Below are positions 1 through 11,169 of a DNA stretch of 64,000 bases, piece after piece; position 1 is the first letter of the stretch, and each line of letters opens with the position of its first letter. A program made the position numbers and the translations under genes. This DNA comes from Zygnema cylindricum (taxonomy: Eukaryota > Streptophyta > Zygnematophyceae > Zygnematales > Zygnemataceae), in the NCBI GenBank assembly GCA_037447655.1, contig JBBHKE010001840.1, forward strand, positions 91,472 through 155,471, read 5' to 3'. Below the pieces are notes generated by a model. That model had not been told where the DNA came from, ran no database searches, and saw nothing but the letters and a program-made list of their open reading frames with translations.

Positions 1-112
1 AGGGTTGAGTTGCACATCGATCGATAGAGAATTAAACATCATGCCTAAATTTTGAAAAACATTCGGACAAAAAAATATTTTTTGTGAGTTTTGAGGTATT
101 TTTTATTTAAAC

Positions 113-297
113 TGTCAGATTTGGGCAATCGAACGGTCGCTGATCAATGTAGCGATCTAAGAATATCACATGAAAAGCCCATAACACAACTTACGATATG
201 ACTATTGTCAGATTAGGATGATCGGACGGTCGATGATCAAAGTAGCGATTTAAAAAGATCACATGAAAAGCCCATGACACAACTTACGATAAAGGCG
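113..297. repeat. 94-bp tandem repeat, two units
   Basis: Two adjacent units, from about 113 and 207, share the core GATCACATGAAAAGCCCAT and the ending ACAACTTACGATA. A two-unit array with the same 94-bp period recurs at 19385-19560, and one inverted unit lies at 58110-58210. The ~110 bp before it (1-112) is also repeated at 19273-19384, and inverted at 58202-58317. Confidence 0.8.
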
Positions 298-600
298 CCT
301 ACAAAAGGCCTAGAATAGAAACGCCTACTTTTAAACTATGCTTAGCAAACTGTGAGGAAATTGTTTAAACGGTCATTTGTACGATCAAACGTCATAATGA
401 CAAAGCTCGACGGCAAAAAACGCCCAAGCCTACATGGCGGTTTGGATATAGATGGCGGAGTTCCCTCATTTCACGCGCGTCACAAAAATTAGTGCCGAGC
501 GACTCGAATGAGGCGTCAGTATTTCTATGCGCGTCATATCGAACTCATTTCCGTTGTCTTTGAGGCTCCGGTACTATAGCCACCGTACGGAAAGGTCGGT
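298..600. other. Intergenic, no gene seen
   Basis: Unique-looking AT-rich DNA between the 94-bp repeats and the fold-back element. No splice-consistent coding signal was found. Confidence 0.5.
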
Positions 601-1400
601 CTCATCTGGGCGTCTTATGAAAGACACATTTTTTTTACGGGATTTGATCATGGCAGTGACTGGACTTATGAAATACACATTTTTTTAAGGAAATTATCAT
701 GGCATTGTTTGTTTTGGTTGCGTATAGTCATTTACGCCATTTTGTCAAAAAATATACTTTTGAAGTACACATTGTTACAAGTAAAGTATCGTTCAGTCTA
801 AATTTGACGGTCAGTTGGTTGGACAGCATTGACTTTCAAAATATTGTTTCAACCGCCTAAACTTTTGCCACGCTTGCGAACATCGACCGTCATTATATAA
901 TGAGCAATTCACACGGCCGACGAATGTTCGCGGTAACAAAACTGCGGCAACCACATGTTAATAAAAGTGCGGCAACCACATGTTAATAAAGGTGTTGCAG
1001 ACAATCATTTTTTGTTGTTACGTGAGATTCATGGTGAGAGCACGTTGGATATTTATTACCCGCAAAATTGAAATTTAGTCGTCTAAGCGTTACATTGAAT
1101 TTAGACACAAATTGAAACGAAACCTCTTTAAACTAAAGTACTGTAAGTCTCGTACGGAAATGTTAAAACGCACGTAACGAAATTTCGCTGTCAATGTAAG
1201 AATGTTGATTCGTAGAAAGTGTGGCTCGATTTCGTCGCGCGTGACGATGCACATTTTTTCATTTAATTTCGATTGATATTTTAAAGTTGGTTCGTTTTAT
1301 TTGTAGCGTACAAAGTTTATTTCATTTCGTGCGTTTTAATATTTCGGTACAAGACCTTCTATACTTCAGTTTAAAGGGGTTTCGTTTCAATTTGTGTATA

Positions 1401-2141
1401 AGCGTGAAGTTCCATCATACGATTCTGTAATCGTACTGCAAACTCTAGAGACCGGGTCGATTGAGTCGATGTTCCATCACGTAGAGTCTGTAAGCCAAGT
1501 GTTCTAAATTGATTGGCGCCACGCAAGCTACGTTCCGATATTGAATATTTTTCAGATTTTTAGCACCGACAGACTTTTCTTCAAATCTTGATTTGCGTAC
1601 CATGTACTTGCGTACGAAGTAATCATACGACAAAACTTTTATGCTTTTTGCAGACGCCAGTTTGTACGCCAGCTCAATTTTTAGGGTTTCAGTTTTCGAA
1701 CATAACGAAAGTCCTTTGAGAGAAATATTGTGAAGAACAAAAGTTACCGAAAATAGCGTGACGAATGAATGTTACGAAATTTCGTTTTTATTTTCGGTTG
1801 TATTTTGGAAAGTGCGTGTCATGTGCAAGTCTTAAGATTTTTCGTTGGTTTTCCATTATGACACGTAACTTAATCGTCCATCGTGTCACGATTTTTTTTT
1901 TTTTGTATTTGCCAACCCACCTCCTCGAGGTGGGTTGACGTCACAGAAAAAAATGAAGCAAACTCCTCGCAGATGAACATCGGACGACCAGTATTACCTC
2001 CAAGAACTCCGAAGAGTTTCAATAAGATTCTCTGTAATGTTGTTTTTTGTATAAAAACAAAATATGCGGTACGATTTTGTACGGAGGGTCGCGGGATTGT
2101 CTATAAACTACGCCACTTTTCGCCTGATGGAACCTCACCCT
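1401..2141. mobile_element. GGGTGA-terminus non-autonomous element, copy 1
   Basis: It starts AGCGTGAAGTTCCATCA and ends TGATGGAACCTCACCCT, imperfect terminal inverted repeats. Related copies occur at 41033-41766 (truncated), 45167-45887 and about 46391. A perfect 11-bp hairpin CAACCCACCTC/GAGGTGGGTTG sits inside at 1913-1937. No credible protein is encoded. Confidence 0.6.
1913..1937. repeat. Perfect hairpin
   Basis: Arms CAACCCACCTC and GAGGTGGGTTG enclose a 3-nt loop. The same stem recurs at 41235-41259 and 41301-41323 in another copy of the host element. Confidence 0.85.
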
Positions 2142-2643
2142 AAGTTCAATGTAACGCTTATACAACTAAATTTTAATTTTGCGGTTAACTGAATATCTAA
2201 CGTGCTCTCACCGTGGAGCTCTCGTAACGACAAAAAATAACTGTCTGCAACACTTTTATTTACATGTGGTTGCCGCAGTTTTGTTACTGTAAACGTTCGT
2301 CGGCGTGTGAATTGCTAATTTTATTATGACGGCGAACGTTCGCAAGCGCGGCAAAAGTTTAAGCGGTTGAAACAATATTTTGAAAGTTAAAGTTGTCTAA
2401 CCGATAGACCGTCAAATTTAGACTGAACGGTATTTTATTTGTACCAATGTATACTTTAAACGTACAATTTTTGACAAAATGACGTAAGTGACAGTGCGCA
2501 ACCAAAACAGTCACTGCCATGATTAATTCTTTTTTTTTACACATTCCTCTTGCCCATCCGTGTGGTCCCAAATTTGTCAAGTACGGAGAGACGTCAAATT
2601 ATTTCATTATGACATCGAATGGTGTCTATTTGTTTTGAAAGTA

Positions 2644-3152
2644 CAATGTGAATCGTAATTAGAGTTAATTACTCTAATTTGGTCGCTCGAAATTTCGACT
2701 CTATCATATGAAATAGAGTAAATGATTTTAATTTTTTAATTATTTTATCGAAGGTAACGTTTAATTAGCGTTTTTAATTTTAATATAGGTTCGTTTTAAA
2801 TAGTGTGGAGTACGGACGACCTCCGACTGTGCAAAATTGTACTTTATTAAGTAAAAAAGTACAAATAATAATGTAATACAGGCTGTTATCATGTAACTAC
2901 GTTTTAACAAAACACGTAGTGCAAATGTCATAGTGACGGTAAACTGTACGTTTTGCCAAATTCTGTACAAATACGTTATTTACAGTAGAGGATATTAGCG
3001 TGCCAAATTACTGAAATTAGAGTACTTAAATAAATTAGAGTAAACTTCATAGTTGAAACAGCTCTATCACATAAATTAGCGTTCATTACTCTAATTTGTT
3101 TTTTTAGTTTTTGTACTCAATTTTTTCATTACTCTAATTACGATTCGCGGTG
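2644..3152. mobile_element. TA-MITE 1
   Basis: 509-bp element. The left end CAATGTGAATCGTAATTAG and the right end CTAATTACGATTCGCGGTG are inverted repeats, and TA flanks both sides. It has no coding capacity. It belongs to the CACCG..ATCG family found throughout the window. Confidence 0.8.
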
Positions 3153-3159
3153 TATTGTG

Positions 3160-3650
3160 CACTGCCAATCGTTATTAGTGTCAAAGCCACTAATTTGGGT
3201 TCTTAAAATTTTGATATTTTTCCTCAAATTGGATACATTATATTTATTTTTCGTTGACGTTAGTTAAGGTAATGTACAAAAATAGCGTAAAGAACGAAAG
3301 TACAATAAGATCTAAATAGTGTGATGTACGGTCTATGTAAGAACGTACATAAATGTACCTACAAAAAATGAATTAAATCAGACGCGCGCGCATAAGAACG
3401 TGCGCTCAAAAAACGGTATTAATCTGACACGTAAATCAGTCTGACATGTACGGATATTTAAATTTCACGACGGCGTACCATTTCTAATATCTTGTACGGG
3501 TACATCATTTTTGCTGTTCCCAAATTAGCATAATGCCGAAATTAGAATACACCTTTTAAAAAAAAAAAAATCAAATTCTTAATTAGCATCAATTACGGTA
3601 AATTTTCTTCAACACTATTTAAACTTCGACACTAATAGCGATTCGCGGTG
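3160..3650. mobile_element. TA-MITE 2
   Basis: 491 bp. The left end CACTGCCAATCGTTATTAG pairs with the right end CTAATAGCGATTCGCGGTG. TA is intact on the right, while the left flank reads TG. Confidence 0.75.
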
Positions 3651-3660
3651 TACTGTACTA

Positions 3661-3859
3661 CACCGTGAATCGTAATTAGCCTTATGTACGCTATATCGGC
3701 ACCCCAAAATTTTGACATTGATACCTTAAATATAATAAATTATACTATTTAAGGAGGTGGACCATAATCTGCCACGTCTCCTAGCACTAAATTAGAATGA
3801 ATGATGCTAATTTTTTCTTTACACTATTAATTTCTATACCCTAATAAAGATTCAAGGTG
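3661..3859. mobile_element. TA-MITE 3
   Basis: 199 bp, TA on both sides, left end CACCGTGAATCGTAATTAG. It is closely related along its length to the MITE split between 60032-60050 and 61457-61651. Confidence 0.85.
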
Positions 3860-3904
3860 TAGTCACCAACATAACTGTTTATCAAGTCATGTCTTTTCTG
3901 ACAC

Positions 3905-4440
3905 TCCTTTATGCATTTTCCGTCACGTGGCGTGTTGCGGCCGTCGCTTTTGCGTCTTTCAAAGGATGGGGTGTCATTTGGACGGGATTTTCCCATCGGA
4001 ACATATTTGAAAATTCTCTGCTCTCGTTATTTATTAACTTTTAAGGAAAGCGAAACAAAAAACGTTAAAAACGCTAAACGTTTCCCGAAGGACGCTTGCC
4101 TTTAAGCGTCCGAAAGCGCAACACATTCAAATATTACCTGACGCATATTTTCGCTGAAATTCTTGGTCCTAAGGTTCATTTGGCTGTACAGAATTGCGAA
4201 TCTAAGTGACGCGAGTGAAGACAAAATACTCGCTCATAGCTTGTACAATATAACCAATGAAATTGGTCTTGACTCTCTTTTTGAAGGCGACAATTAACTA
4301 TTTGATGTACAGAAGCGTACCAATATTAATGCGTAAAAAAATGTTGCAACTGTCAATAACTATTTCCTGAAAAGTACACTAAATAGTTTTGAGAAAAGGT
4401 CAATTTAAAAAAAAAGCCAAAACAAGTGGTTTGCATGGAC
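3905..4440. repeat. Dispersed repeat, uninterrupted copy
   Basis: This stretch is repeated in inverse orientation at about 59590-61780, where it is split by a MITE. It contains the 8-bp hairpin GGACGCTT/AAGCGTCC at 4090-4111; the stem is kept in the other copy but the loop differs. No gene recognised. Confidence 0.75.
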
Positions 4441-4607
4441 GAAATTTTTTGGCGTCAGCCGTCAGTAAACGCGGCTCAAGTAAAAAGAAACGGTTTCGGT
4501 TACATTTCACTAGACAGGGTGGATTCATACGGAAGGTACAGCTCATTGGTTTGTACATGTTTCTGTTATTATTTTTTTTTCTCTTCGTTGCTATTTTTCG
4601 TGTACTT

Positions 4608-5395
4608 AGGGTGACCCTCCATCAAACGTTCCCAGTAATCGTACGGACACGTTTACTGGCAGTAAGATTTGTATCACTTCTCCATCAGGTTGTGCCAGCG
4701 AGGCACCAATTGTTGACGTGCTGGATTCCGATTGGAACAACACCGGATCTTGTTCATCCGGTCGGGAATATTGAAAGATTCGAAAAGTACAAAATATGAA
4801 TGGCGCATGTAGGGAAAAATACAAATTTAAATATCTAGCAACGCTATGCGAATGTACAAATTGTACGATCTTGTCATTTCTTTGTACCAAACCGTTTCAA
4901 AATCCTTTTCAAAATGCAAATTTTGTACCTTTATCGTTTGCCATTATGTTTTGTAGGCAGAGTCCTTTCCACGAAAAGAAAGGGTCGTCAGAGAGATACC
5001 CTGCAACAAAGACTTTTTCGTCGCTTTCGAATCCGCCCTGTACAAAGGCACGTGGAATTTGCTAATTGTGAGCACGTCCGCCGTGGAGGATACCTTTTGT
5101 TTCCAAGTGGACCAATAAACACGTCCTGTACCTGGCAAGTCTCCTCTCGTGGACAGTTGAGGAGACTTGCCAGAAACTAGATAGAAGGGGCGTTTGCGTC
5201 AAAAATTAAAAATCGGACGGTGGAAAATTTCGCCAAAAAGCTTGGATAATCTCAACAAATCTACAGTAAACTTGTTTTATATATATAAAAAAAATTTACA
5301 ATACGGCCAGGTACGAAAATAAGCTGGACCTGTACGAAAATACACTTTTTCCAGTAATGAACCTCACTTTTCGCATGATGGAGTGTCATGCCGTA
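4608..5395. mobile_element. Possible GGGTGA-type element
   Basis: It starts AGGGTGACCCTCCATCA and ends TGATGGAGTGTCATGCC, a degenerate inverted pair related to the element at 1401. It holds a perfect 15-bp hairpin at 5132-5173. The LTR-like repeat starting at 5384 abuts or overlaps its right end. Confidence 0.4.
5132..5173. repeat. Perfect 15-bp hairpin
   Basis: Arms CTGGCAAGTCTCCTC and GAGGAGACTTGCCAG enclose a 12-nt loop. The CTCCTC/GAGGAG core also appears in the hairpin at 62336-62382. Confidence 0.85.
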
Positions 5396-5868
5396 AGACG
5401 TCAGCGGGTATTATGATTTAATTGTGTTTTAATTGATGTTTCGGTGACGTGAAAGGTTCATATCCGAGAGTACTACTAGAGATTCGTACGAGACAAAGGT
5501 CGAAATATACTCTCGTATGGCACCACGGGAACACGATATGAAATCAGCGTGAAACTGGACCACGGTACGGCATCAGACGTCAGGAAGTCAAACGGCTACG
5601 AACCTGATTGGTGTCTGAAGTCATGAACCCTTCGAGGATCATGAATCATTTTTGCTTAGCTTAGGGAGGGTTTTCATCCTCGAGGTGTAGATGTAAGGCA
5701 GTCCGAGGCGGCCACGCAGCAGTCGTCTGTTGAAACTGGCAGCGTTTTAACATAGAAACTTGCCTCCTCAGAGACATGTAGGATTTAGTGTAGCCATACG
5801 GATTAGTGAAAGCATAAGATAAATGCCATTTGGCGAGATACTAACTTTTGCAAATTAAGTATGAGAAT
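5384..5868 (+). repeat. LTR-like direct repeat, left copy
   Basis: It begins TGTCATGCCGTAAGACGTCA and is roughly 90% identical by eye to 16582-17067. Both copies start abruptly at the same TG with unrelated upstream sequence, and similarity fades at about GAATC(C)A, giving plausible TG...CA ends. The pair brackets the gypsy coding region, so it may be its LTRs. No clear primer-binding site follows and I see no matching target-site duplication, so two solo LTRs of another family remain possible. Confidence 0.55.
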
Positions 5869-5897
5869 CAGAGAAGAGAAAGATTTATACATTACTC

Positions 5898-6275
5898 ATG
5901 AAACTCCCAGTTGAGTACGAAAACATCATTTATCGTATGCAAAAAATATATGGCTCCTTATGGACTTGGAGCTTTACCATGGGGATAATTATTGTGAGGG
6001 AAAGCACTTTGGAGCTTCGTAGGGGAAGTGACAGGGTGAATGTATTTATAGCTGGTGGTGATTGGCTGAAGCGTGATGAGAGGAACGGCAGTGGCGAGCG
6101 GAAGCGTGATGAGAGGAAGAAAGACGAAGGTAAACCTTATCGGAACTTTGGTGGAAAGAGAGGGAGAGGAAAAGAAAGGGGGGCTTTGAAAAAGGGTGTT
6201 TGCTTCTTTTGTAGAGAACCGGGTCACTATATGGAGGAGTGTCCTTGTTGGAAGAACTTAGAAGTTGGAATGTGA
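5898..6275 (+). pseudogene. Copia-like Gag C-terminal fragment with zinc knuckle
   Basis: A 125-codon open frame. The N-terminal part (LPVEYENIIYRMQ, later RESTLELRRG) resembles the C-terminal half of Ty1/copia Gag, followed by a basic Arg/Lys/Gly-rich stretch and a zinc knuckle CX2CX4HX4C (CFFCREPGHYMEEC, near residues 103-116). It lies directly after the left LTR-like repeat and is much shorter than a full Gag. The copia assignment rests on motif layout only. Confidence 0.5.
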
Positions 6276-6486
6276 AAGAGGAGGAAGAAGGGGAAGAGGA
6301 GAAAGAGGATGAAGAAATCTTGGAGCTTCTTCACATCGGTAGAATGGAGAAGAGAGAGAAGTACACAAAAATTACACAAAAGCAACGATGTGCTTTTGGA
6401 GGCATAAGGGAAGTAAAGGGAAGGGAGGTACTTAAGGGAGTTAGATAGGATAAGGATGTCAAGGAGTGTAGAAGTATGACTTAGAA

Positions 6487-7278
6487 ATGAGGAAGTCAGA
6501 TCTAGGATACATAAATGAAAAAGGGAAAAATAAAAATAATGAGGATAATTCTATAAATATTTGGGAAACAGAAAACTGGTTGGAAAGGGAGACTTCAACG
6601 GATTTGGAGGAAAGGGGAGAAGTAAAACTAGAGGGGGTTTTAAAGGATAGGGGAGAAAAGAAATATTTAATGAAAAGTTTAGGGGAGGAGAAATACTCTT
6701 TGAGAATCATTATAGAAAGTGATAGCGGAAAGAATTCCATGGGAGAGAGTGAGGAAAGTTCAGAAAATTGGGTGAGTATCATGGATAAAAATATGAGCTC
6801 GGAAGATGTAGATTTTATGAGGAACTTAGTGGGGACTCTTGATATAACGATAAATTTGGGGGGTATCGGTTTTGACATCACTAATGGGAGTGATGCCATT
6901 TATCAAGGTGTGCCTGTAAAATGGTTAGCATCTGGGTGTGTGTTGACGATTGGAGATGGGGCACGTTTTTTGAATTGCAAGAGGGAAATAGGATTCTGTG
7001 TGGATGGAAAAGAGATGAGTGGGACAAAATCTTTGCTTGGATTTATGGAAAATGATATGCTTAATAAAATGTGTGATCAGCAAGATGGAATGTTTATTTC
7101 AGCTCATCTAATAGACCTTTTAAAATACGAGAGTATTCACTTAAAAATTTATGAGGAGAAAAAAAAAATAAAAAAAAATTTATTATATATATATATATAT
7201 TTAGTGGGAGTTGAAAAGAAAGTAGACTACAAAATAAGAGAAGTGTTGAAATTTATGTATTTTCTAGGTCTGTATTGA
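6487..7278 (+). pseudogene. Unrecognised ORF after the copia-like Gag, possibly protease region
   Basis: A 263-codon frame, acidic and charged in its first half. Around residues 125-195 there are features such as TINLGGIGFDIT and VLTIGDGARF that could be a decayed copia-type protease, where a catalytic Asp-Ser/Thr-Gly is expected; that triad is not visible. The C-terminus runs into Lys-rich and (TA)n-encoded sequence, so the real end is probably earlier. Function not assigned. Confidence 0.35.
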
Positions 7279-8530
7279 AAAAATAAATAGAGTTAGTCAG
7301 CAAAGGCAGCCTGCTTCTCGCTCAAATCTCTCCGGTCCCCATACTTGTTGCAGTCACTGAAGACCACAGAGAGAGATAGAGCCATGGCTGTCTAAAGAGG
7401 ATAGGCTAATCGCAGTTTGTACCAAAAAGGATATGCCAGAATTAGGATTTGATCCTGGTACCTACCATCCTATAATAGCCATTAGTTTTAGCCTATAGCT
7501 TAAAGTCAACGATGGCATGTGTAGAGTACAATAGGTATTTATAAGTGTAGAAGTAGAGAATTCTAACAAACTAACAAATAACCAAAAACTCCTCTAGACC
7601 AGATTTGAACCAAGGTCTATGGTTATATTTGTAGAGGTAAGCCTTAACTAATAAGGCCTTACTGAAACGATAGACATATCAGGTTTCAAAGGTATATAAA
7701 CCTTAACGCAAAGGCTAGTTAACACCAGACTAACGAAGAGGAACAATTCATGCATCTACGCGAATCTGAACCGTGTAAAATATGTTTTGATCTAGCGGCC
7801 GACATTGTAGCCGCCACACGAAGTGAGCTTTTGGCGGCATTCGGAGATAGCGTCACGCGGTGCCACGTGTCGCCACCTTATTTGATACTAGAGAAGTTGG
7901 GAGGAGGAACCATGGCTCCTGATTTGACAGGTGTCACCTGTAGACCATGTCGTACAATATCCGTACAATAAGTACATCGCCCATTGTACCTTCTTGTACT
8001 ATAAAGTGTTCCTATTAGACTAGGGTTTAGTAGTAGGTAGTCGTGAGTAGGCAGACCAAGACTTAGTGATGTTTAGGTACCTCTCTCTTAGAGAGCTTGT
8101 AACTATAAAGGTCATCTTTGACCAGCCATAATTTAATGCTCGGGTGAGCAAATTCAGTGATTCTTTTTGCTGCTGACTCAAGGGAGTCCAAGCTACACAA
8201 CGGTGTAGTTGATCAGAGACTTTGCTTGCCACGGTGGCACTTATTTAGTGGGAAAGTCAAAGTGGGGAATATTGTCTAAAACACATATTTAAGCTTTGCA
8301 TTCTGTGGTGGAACTGAGCACACAGCACACAGAAGGTCTTCTCTTCACAAGGGTGAAGGTGTATTGGGGTTTTGATTGTCAAGGGATCATTCATTTAGGT
8401 TTATATAAACTTGGAGTCAGCACTATGTAGATTAGCTTCTTTTGGATCTGCGAATTCTGTGGGCAATGGAGCCTATAGAATTTCACTTTCTTCCTACCTA
8501 ATTAACTCACTCAGAAAACCTAGACAACTT
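7279..8530. other. Non-coding part of the retroelement complex
   Basis: No ORF of known family. The frame at 7750-7971 (73 codons) resembles nothing I know. Two reverse-strand stretches (near 7440-7460 and 7590-7680) resemble a tRNA T-arm (GGTTCAAATCTGG) but do not fold into a tRNA. Confidence 0.4.
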
Positions 8531-8540
8531 AAGAACTTCT

Positions 8541-8563
8541 AACAAAAAAAAAAAAAAAAAAAT
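8541..8563 (+). repeat. Poly(A) tract
   Basis: A run of about 20 A ends the segment that carries the copia-like ORFs. It could be the 3' end of a reverse-transcribed insertion (about 5869-8563) inside the gypsy element, or simply a low-complexity run. Confidence 0.5.
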
Positions 8564-8924
8564 ATATAAATATTAGGTTGCACGAATTATCACGAAAATT
8601 ATCATTGCTTTATAGACAGGCATAGCGTGGCATTGTGCTGATACGCGTGCCCTCACAGGCTAATAAATACGTTGGTATTTTAAGCTATGATCTCTTTTCG
8701 ATGATTCGGAATTGGAAGGAGGTTAGAGCTTTGTTGGGAGACCTTAGCGATCCCTCCAAGTGAGTTATCGCGTCCTTGTGGTTGCAGGCGCGTAATAGGT
8801 TGTTAAGCTTGATAACCTAAAGGGGTTAGGATCCGACTGAAGGATGTGCCTTTCTTTCTGCATAGGCATTGTGGTTGCATTTTCTTTAGATCTGACCGTG
8901 ATGGGTCTTGGATAACGACTTCTT

Positions 8925-9066
8925 GTCGATTACATCTGGCCATGTTAGGCTGGAATAATTTCCTGTTTTATTACATCTGGCCTTGTGGGCCTGAGATAGT
9001 TTCCTGTTTTCTACATCTGGCCTTGTGGGACTTGAATAGTTTCCTGTTTTATTAAATCTGGCCACA
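8925..9066. repeat. ~47-bp tandem repeat, about three units
   Basis: Units contain ACATCTGGCC and a shared TTTCCTGTTTT with slight variation. They lie in the untranslated region upstream of the gypsy Gag frame. Confidence 0.75.
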
Positions 9067-9684
9067 AGTGGCTTTGCATAGGTGACATGTTTCTTCTTGG
9101 AGTGGCTTGAAATGACTTATTCTGGTATTGCTTAGATCTGACTGTGACAGCCTTGTTAGGGGTGTTCACGATTAAACTAACCCGGTGATACAGAATAGAT
9201 CAAATCGTTCAGGGGTGCTTAGTTGGGTGGGTTATTGTTTGTGTGAATTTAATGACCTCTTGTGTGACTTGATCAATAGATCTGGCAGTGGGCATATGCC
9301 CACTGACCCTGAGTAGGGTCCGGCATCTAGTTCCATCCGTATAGGACAACCGGACTACTGTCTGTTTACATGCCAACAGACTGGAACAATTTACCGTTTC
9401 CAACTGGTACAACTAGGAGCTCCAGTCTTTACCGTGGACCGGATCGGGATTTGATTCTCACGCGCTCACCTCTTGTCCAGTGTTTAGGTCATATTAGTCA
9501 GTATGCTCAGTCTCAGCTTACGCGTTAACCCGACTCTAAATCTGGTATTACCAGCACGTATAGATCTACTTCATCTGTCTCCTCATCCTCTGTCTCCGCA
9601 TCCTGTTCCCATAGCTGGCGGGAAGATTCAGACATAGACTCCTTTGATATCCGGGATCTAAATCTACCACTTTCGCTTTTTCCT

Positions 9685-11073
9685 TTGGGCGGAAATATAC
9701 ACACTAAGTCTAATTCCTATTTTGTGGATATAGCGTCGTCCATAGACACCGGAGGAGGTAGAAATCAGTTTTGTTTTTCGGGTCTCAAGGACACTATGTC
9801 CTTCTCACATTTTCGAATGCTCTTTGATACCGAGATGCGCGATCTTGCATTCCGGTATCAAGACAGCTATGATTTACGGGTTGCTTTTCCGTTACTTGGG
9901 CGATACCTTAGGGGATCTGCCCTATCTCTATATACACGAAAATATGCGGCAACTTGTGCTATGACAGAAATGGCACCCGCATATTCTGGATCTTTAGCTA
10001 TAACAGGCAGTCCAGAAATTCTTTTCCAAGTTGTTGGATCTTTAGCTATAACAGGCAGTCCAGAAATTCTTTTCCAAGTTGTTGTACCTGCAGTTTATGA
10101 CTCTGCAAGCAACGAAATTTCACCTGAAATACTTGAGGTCCCTCATCAGTTCGTCGTTGCGGCTCGAGCTGGAACTTCAGCCCGCCCTGCAATGTTGGTC
10201 CCTTTAAGGGAACCAGTATTATTTGTTTTCAGTTTATTACAAGAAGAATACCGAATGCAGAACCCCGAGCAGGTTAAAGAACTAATGAATTTCAAACTTC
10301 GCCCAGGCGAAACTGCCCCGACATTGCGGGCGCGTATGGAAACATTACGCGAAGCACTACCAGATCTCATGTCAGACGCAGAGGCAGTTCAGAAATTTGT
10401 GGGGCAATTTCCCACCCAATCTCGAAGTTTCATTCAAAGCTATTTGACTGAGGCATATCGCCTCAAATTTACGTTCGAGCAAGCTGTAGAGTATGCTCTA
10501 CGGTATAAAATGCAGACCAGCTGGTGGGACGCTCATGAGCGACCCAAATCTTCACCTAATATAAACCCGAATTCTAATCCTAATCCACGCAACCCATGGC
10601 CCAATATGAGACCCCTAAGGGCTCCAACCAAGGAAACATTACCAACAACCCCTGGTGTTCGTATATGCTTTCGATGTGGTAACAGCGGTCACGACGCACG
10701 CGACTGTCCAGATAAGACTGCCAGGTGTACTCATTGTAATCAAACAGGTGATTATGTACATCGATGTCACATTAAGAATCCCGATTTCAGTTATCAAAGT
10801 CAAATAAAAAACAACGGTATACCTGCTTGCTCGGCAAAATTGGTCACTCCACCCAAGGGGGTAGAGAAAGATAACCCTCCAAAAATCAATAGGAGAAACA
10901 AAGAGAAAGCCGAGATGCAGGCTATCGTGGCGGCCATGATGAAGGAGCAGTTTGCCGCGCTTATGGCGCAAGTCAAACCGCAATTAACCGGAATTGCTCG
11001 AACCGTGGTTCATATGCCCTCTTTTGTTGGGCGACCTCTTCGCGAGTCCACTGTTCAACAGCGGGCAGCTTAG
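9685..11073 (+). CDS. Gypsy Gag (capsid-nucleocapsid)
   Basis: 462 codons, uninterrupted. Residues about 185-285 form a helical capsid-like region (FSLLQEEYRMQNPEQVKELM, later LKFTFEQAVEYALRYK). A zinc knuckle CFRCGNSGHDARDC lies near residues 328-341, followed by a degenerate second knuckle (CTHCNQTGDYVHRC). Gag packages element RNA; the knuckles bind nucleic acid. A 48-bp segment is exactly duplicated in frame at 9988-10035 and 10036-10083 (each 16 residues, GSLAITGSPEILFQVV), making the N-terminal region unusual. The start Met at 9685 is the first in the frame; the true start could differ. It is the only pol/gag frame of this element without an obvious break. Confidence 0.75.
   Translation: MGGNIHTKSNSYFVDIASSIDTGGGRNQFCFSGLKDTMSFSHFRMLFDTEMRDLAFRYQDSYDLRVAFPLLGRYLRGSALSLYTRKYAATCAMTEMAPAYSGSLAITGSPEILFQVVGSLAITGSPEILFQVVVPAVYDSASNEISPEILEVPHQFVVAARAGTSARPAMLVPLREPVLFVFSLLQEEYRMQNPEQVKELMNFKLRPGETAPTLRARMETLREALPDLMSDAEAVQKFVGQFPTQSRSFIQSYLTEAYRLKFTFEQAVEYALRYKMQTSWWDAHERPKSSPNINPNSNPNPRNPWPNMRPLRAPTKETLPTTPGVRICFRCGNSGHDARDCPDKTARCTHCNQTGDYVHRCHIKNPDFSYQSQIKNNGIPACSAKLVTPPKGVEKDNPPKINRRNKEKAEMQAIVAAMMKEQFAALMAQVKPQLTGIARTVVHMPSFVGRPLRESTVQQRAA
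9988..10083 (+). repeat. Exact 48-bp in-frame tandem duplication in Gag
   Basis: Two identical 48-bp units, starting at 9988 and 10036, each encode the same 16 residues. Perfect identity implies a recent event or recent copying of this element. Confidence 0.95.
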
Positions 11074-11169
11074 TTTAAATGGACTCCCGATCATAATCGC
11101 GAGTCAAAATCCATTAACACACGAATCCCATTATCATTTGCCAAAGAACCTCGCTCACCTATTCCAGAA

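Larger units (their letters stand above)
640..2545. repeat. Long inverted repeat (fold-back element)
   Basis: About 450 bp at 640-1100 reappears as its reverse complement at 2145-2545. Landmarks are GGTGAGAGCACGTT near 1032 against AACGTGCTCTCACC near 2200, CAACCACATGT against ACATGTGGTTG, and the flanking AGCGTTACATTGAA/TTCAATGTAACGCT. The arms are diverged. The left arm has an extra 25-bp tandem duplication at about 943-993. A smaller inverted pair (1100-1166 against 1330-1400) lies inside. It looks like a long-TIR DNA transposon relic with no recognisable transposase. Confidence 0.7.

Noticed and set aside
1913-1937. Helitron 3' terminal hairpin
   Set aside because: No CTRR end follows within the usual 10-12 bases and no TC start or A-T target was found.
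7440-7690. tRNA-like T-arms on the minus strand (GGTTCAAATCTGG)
   Set aside because: No D-arm, anticodon stem or acceptor pairing could be built, so at most a decayed SINE or chance.
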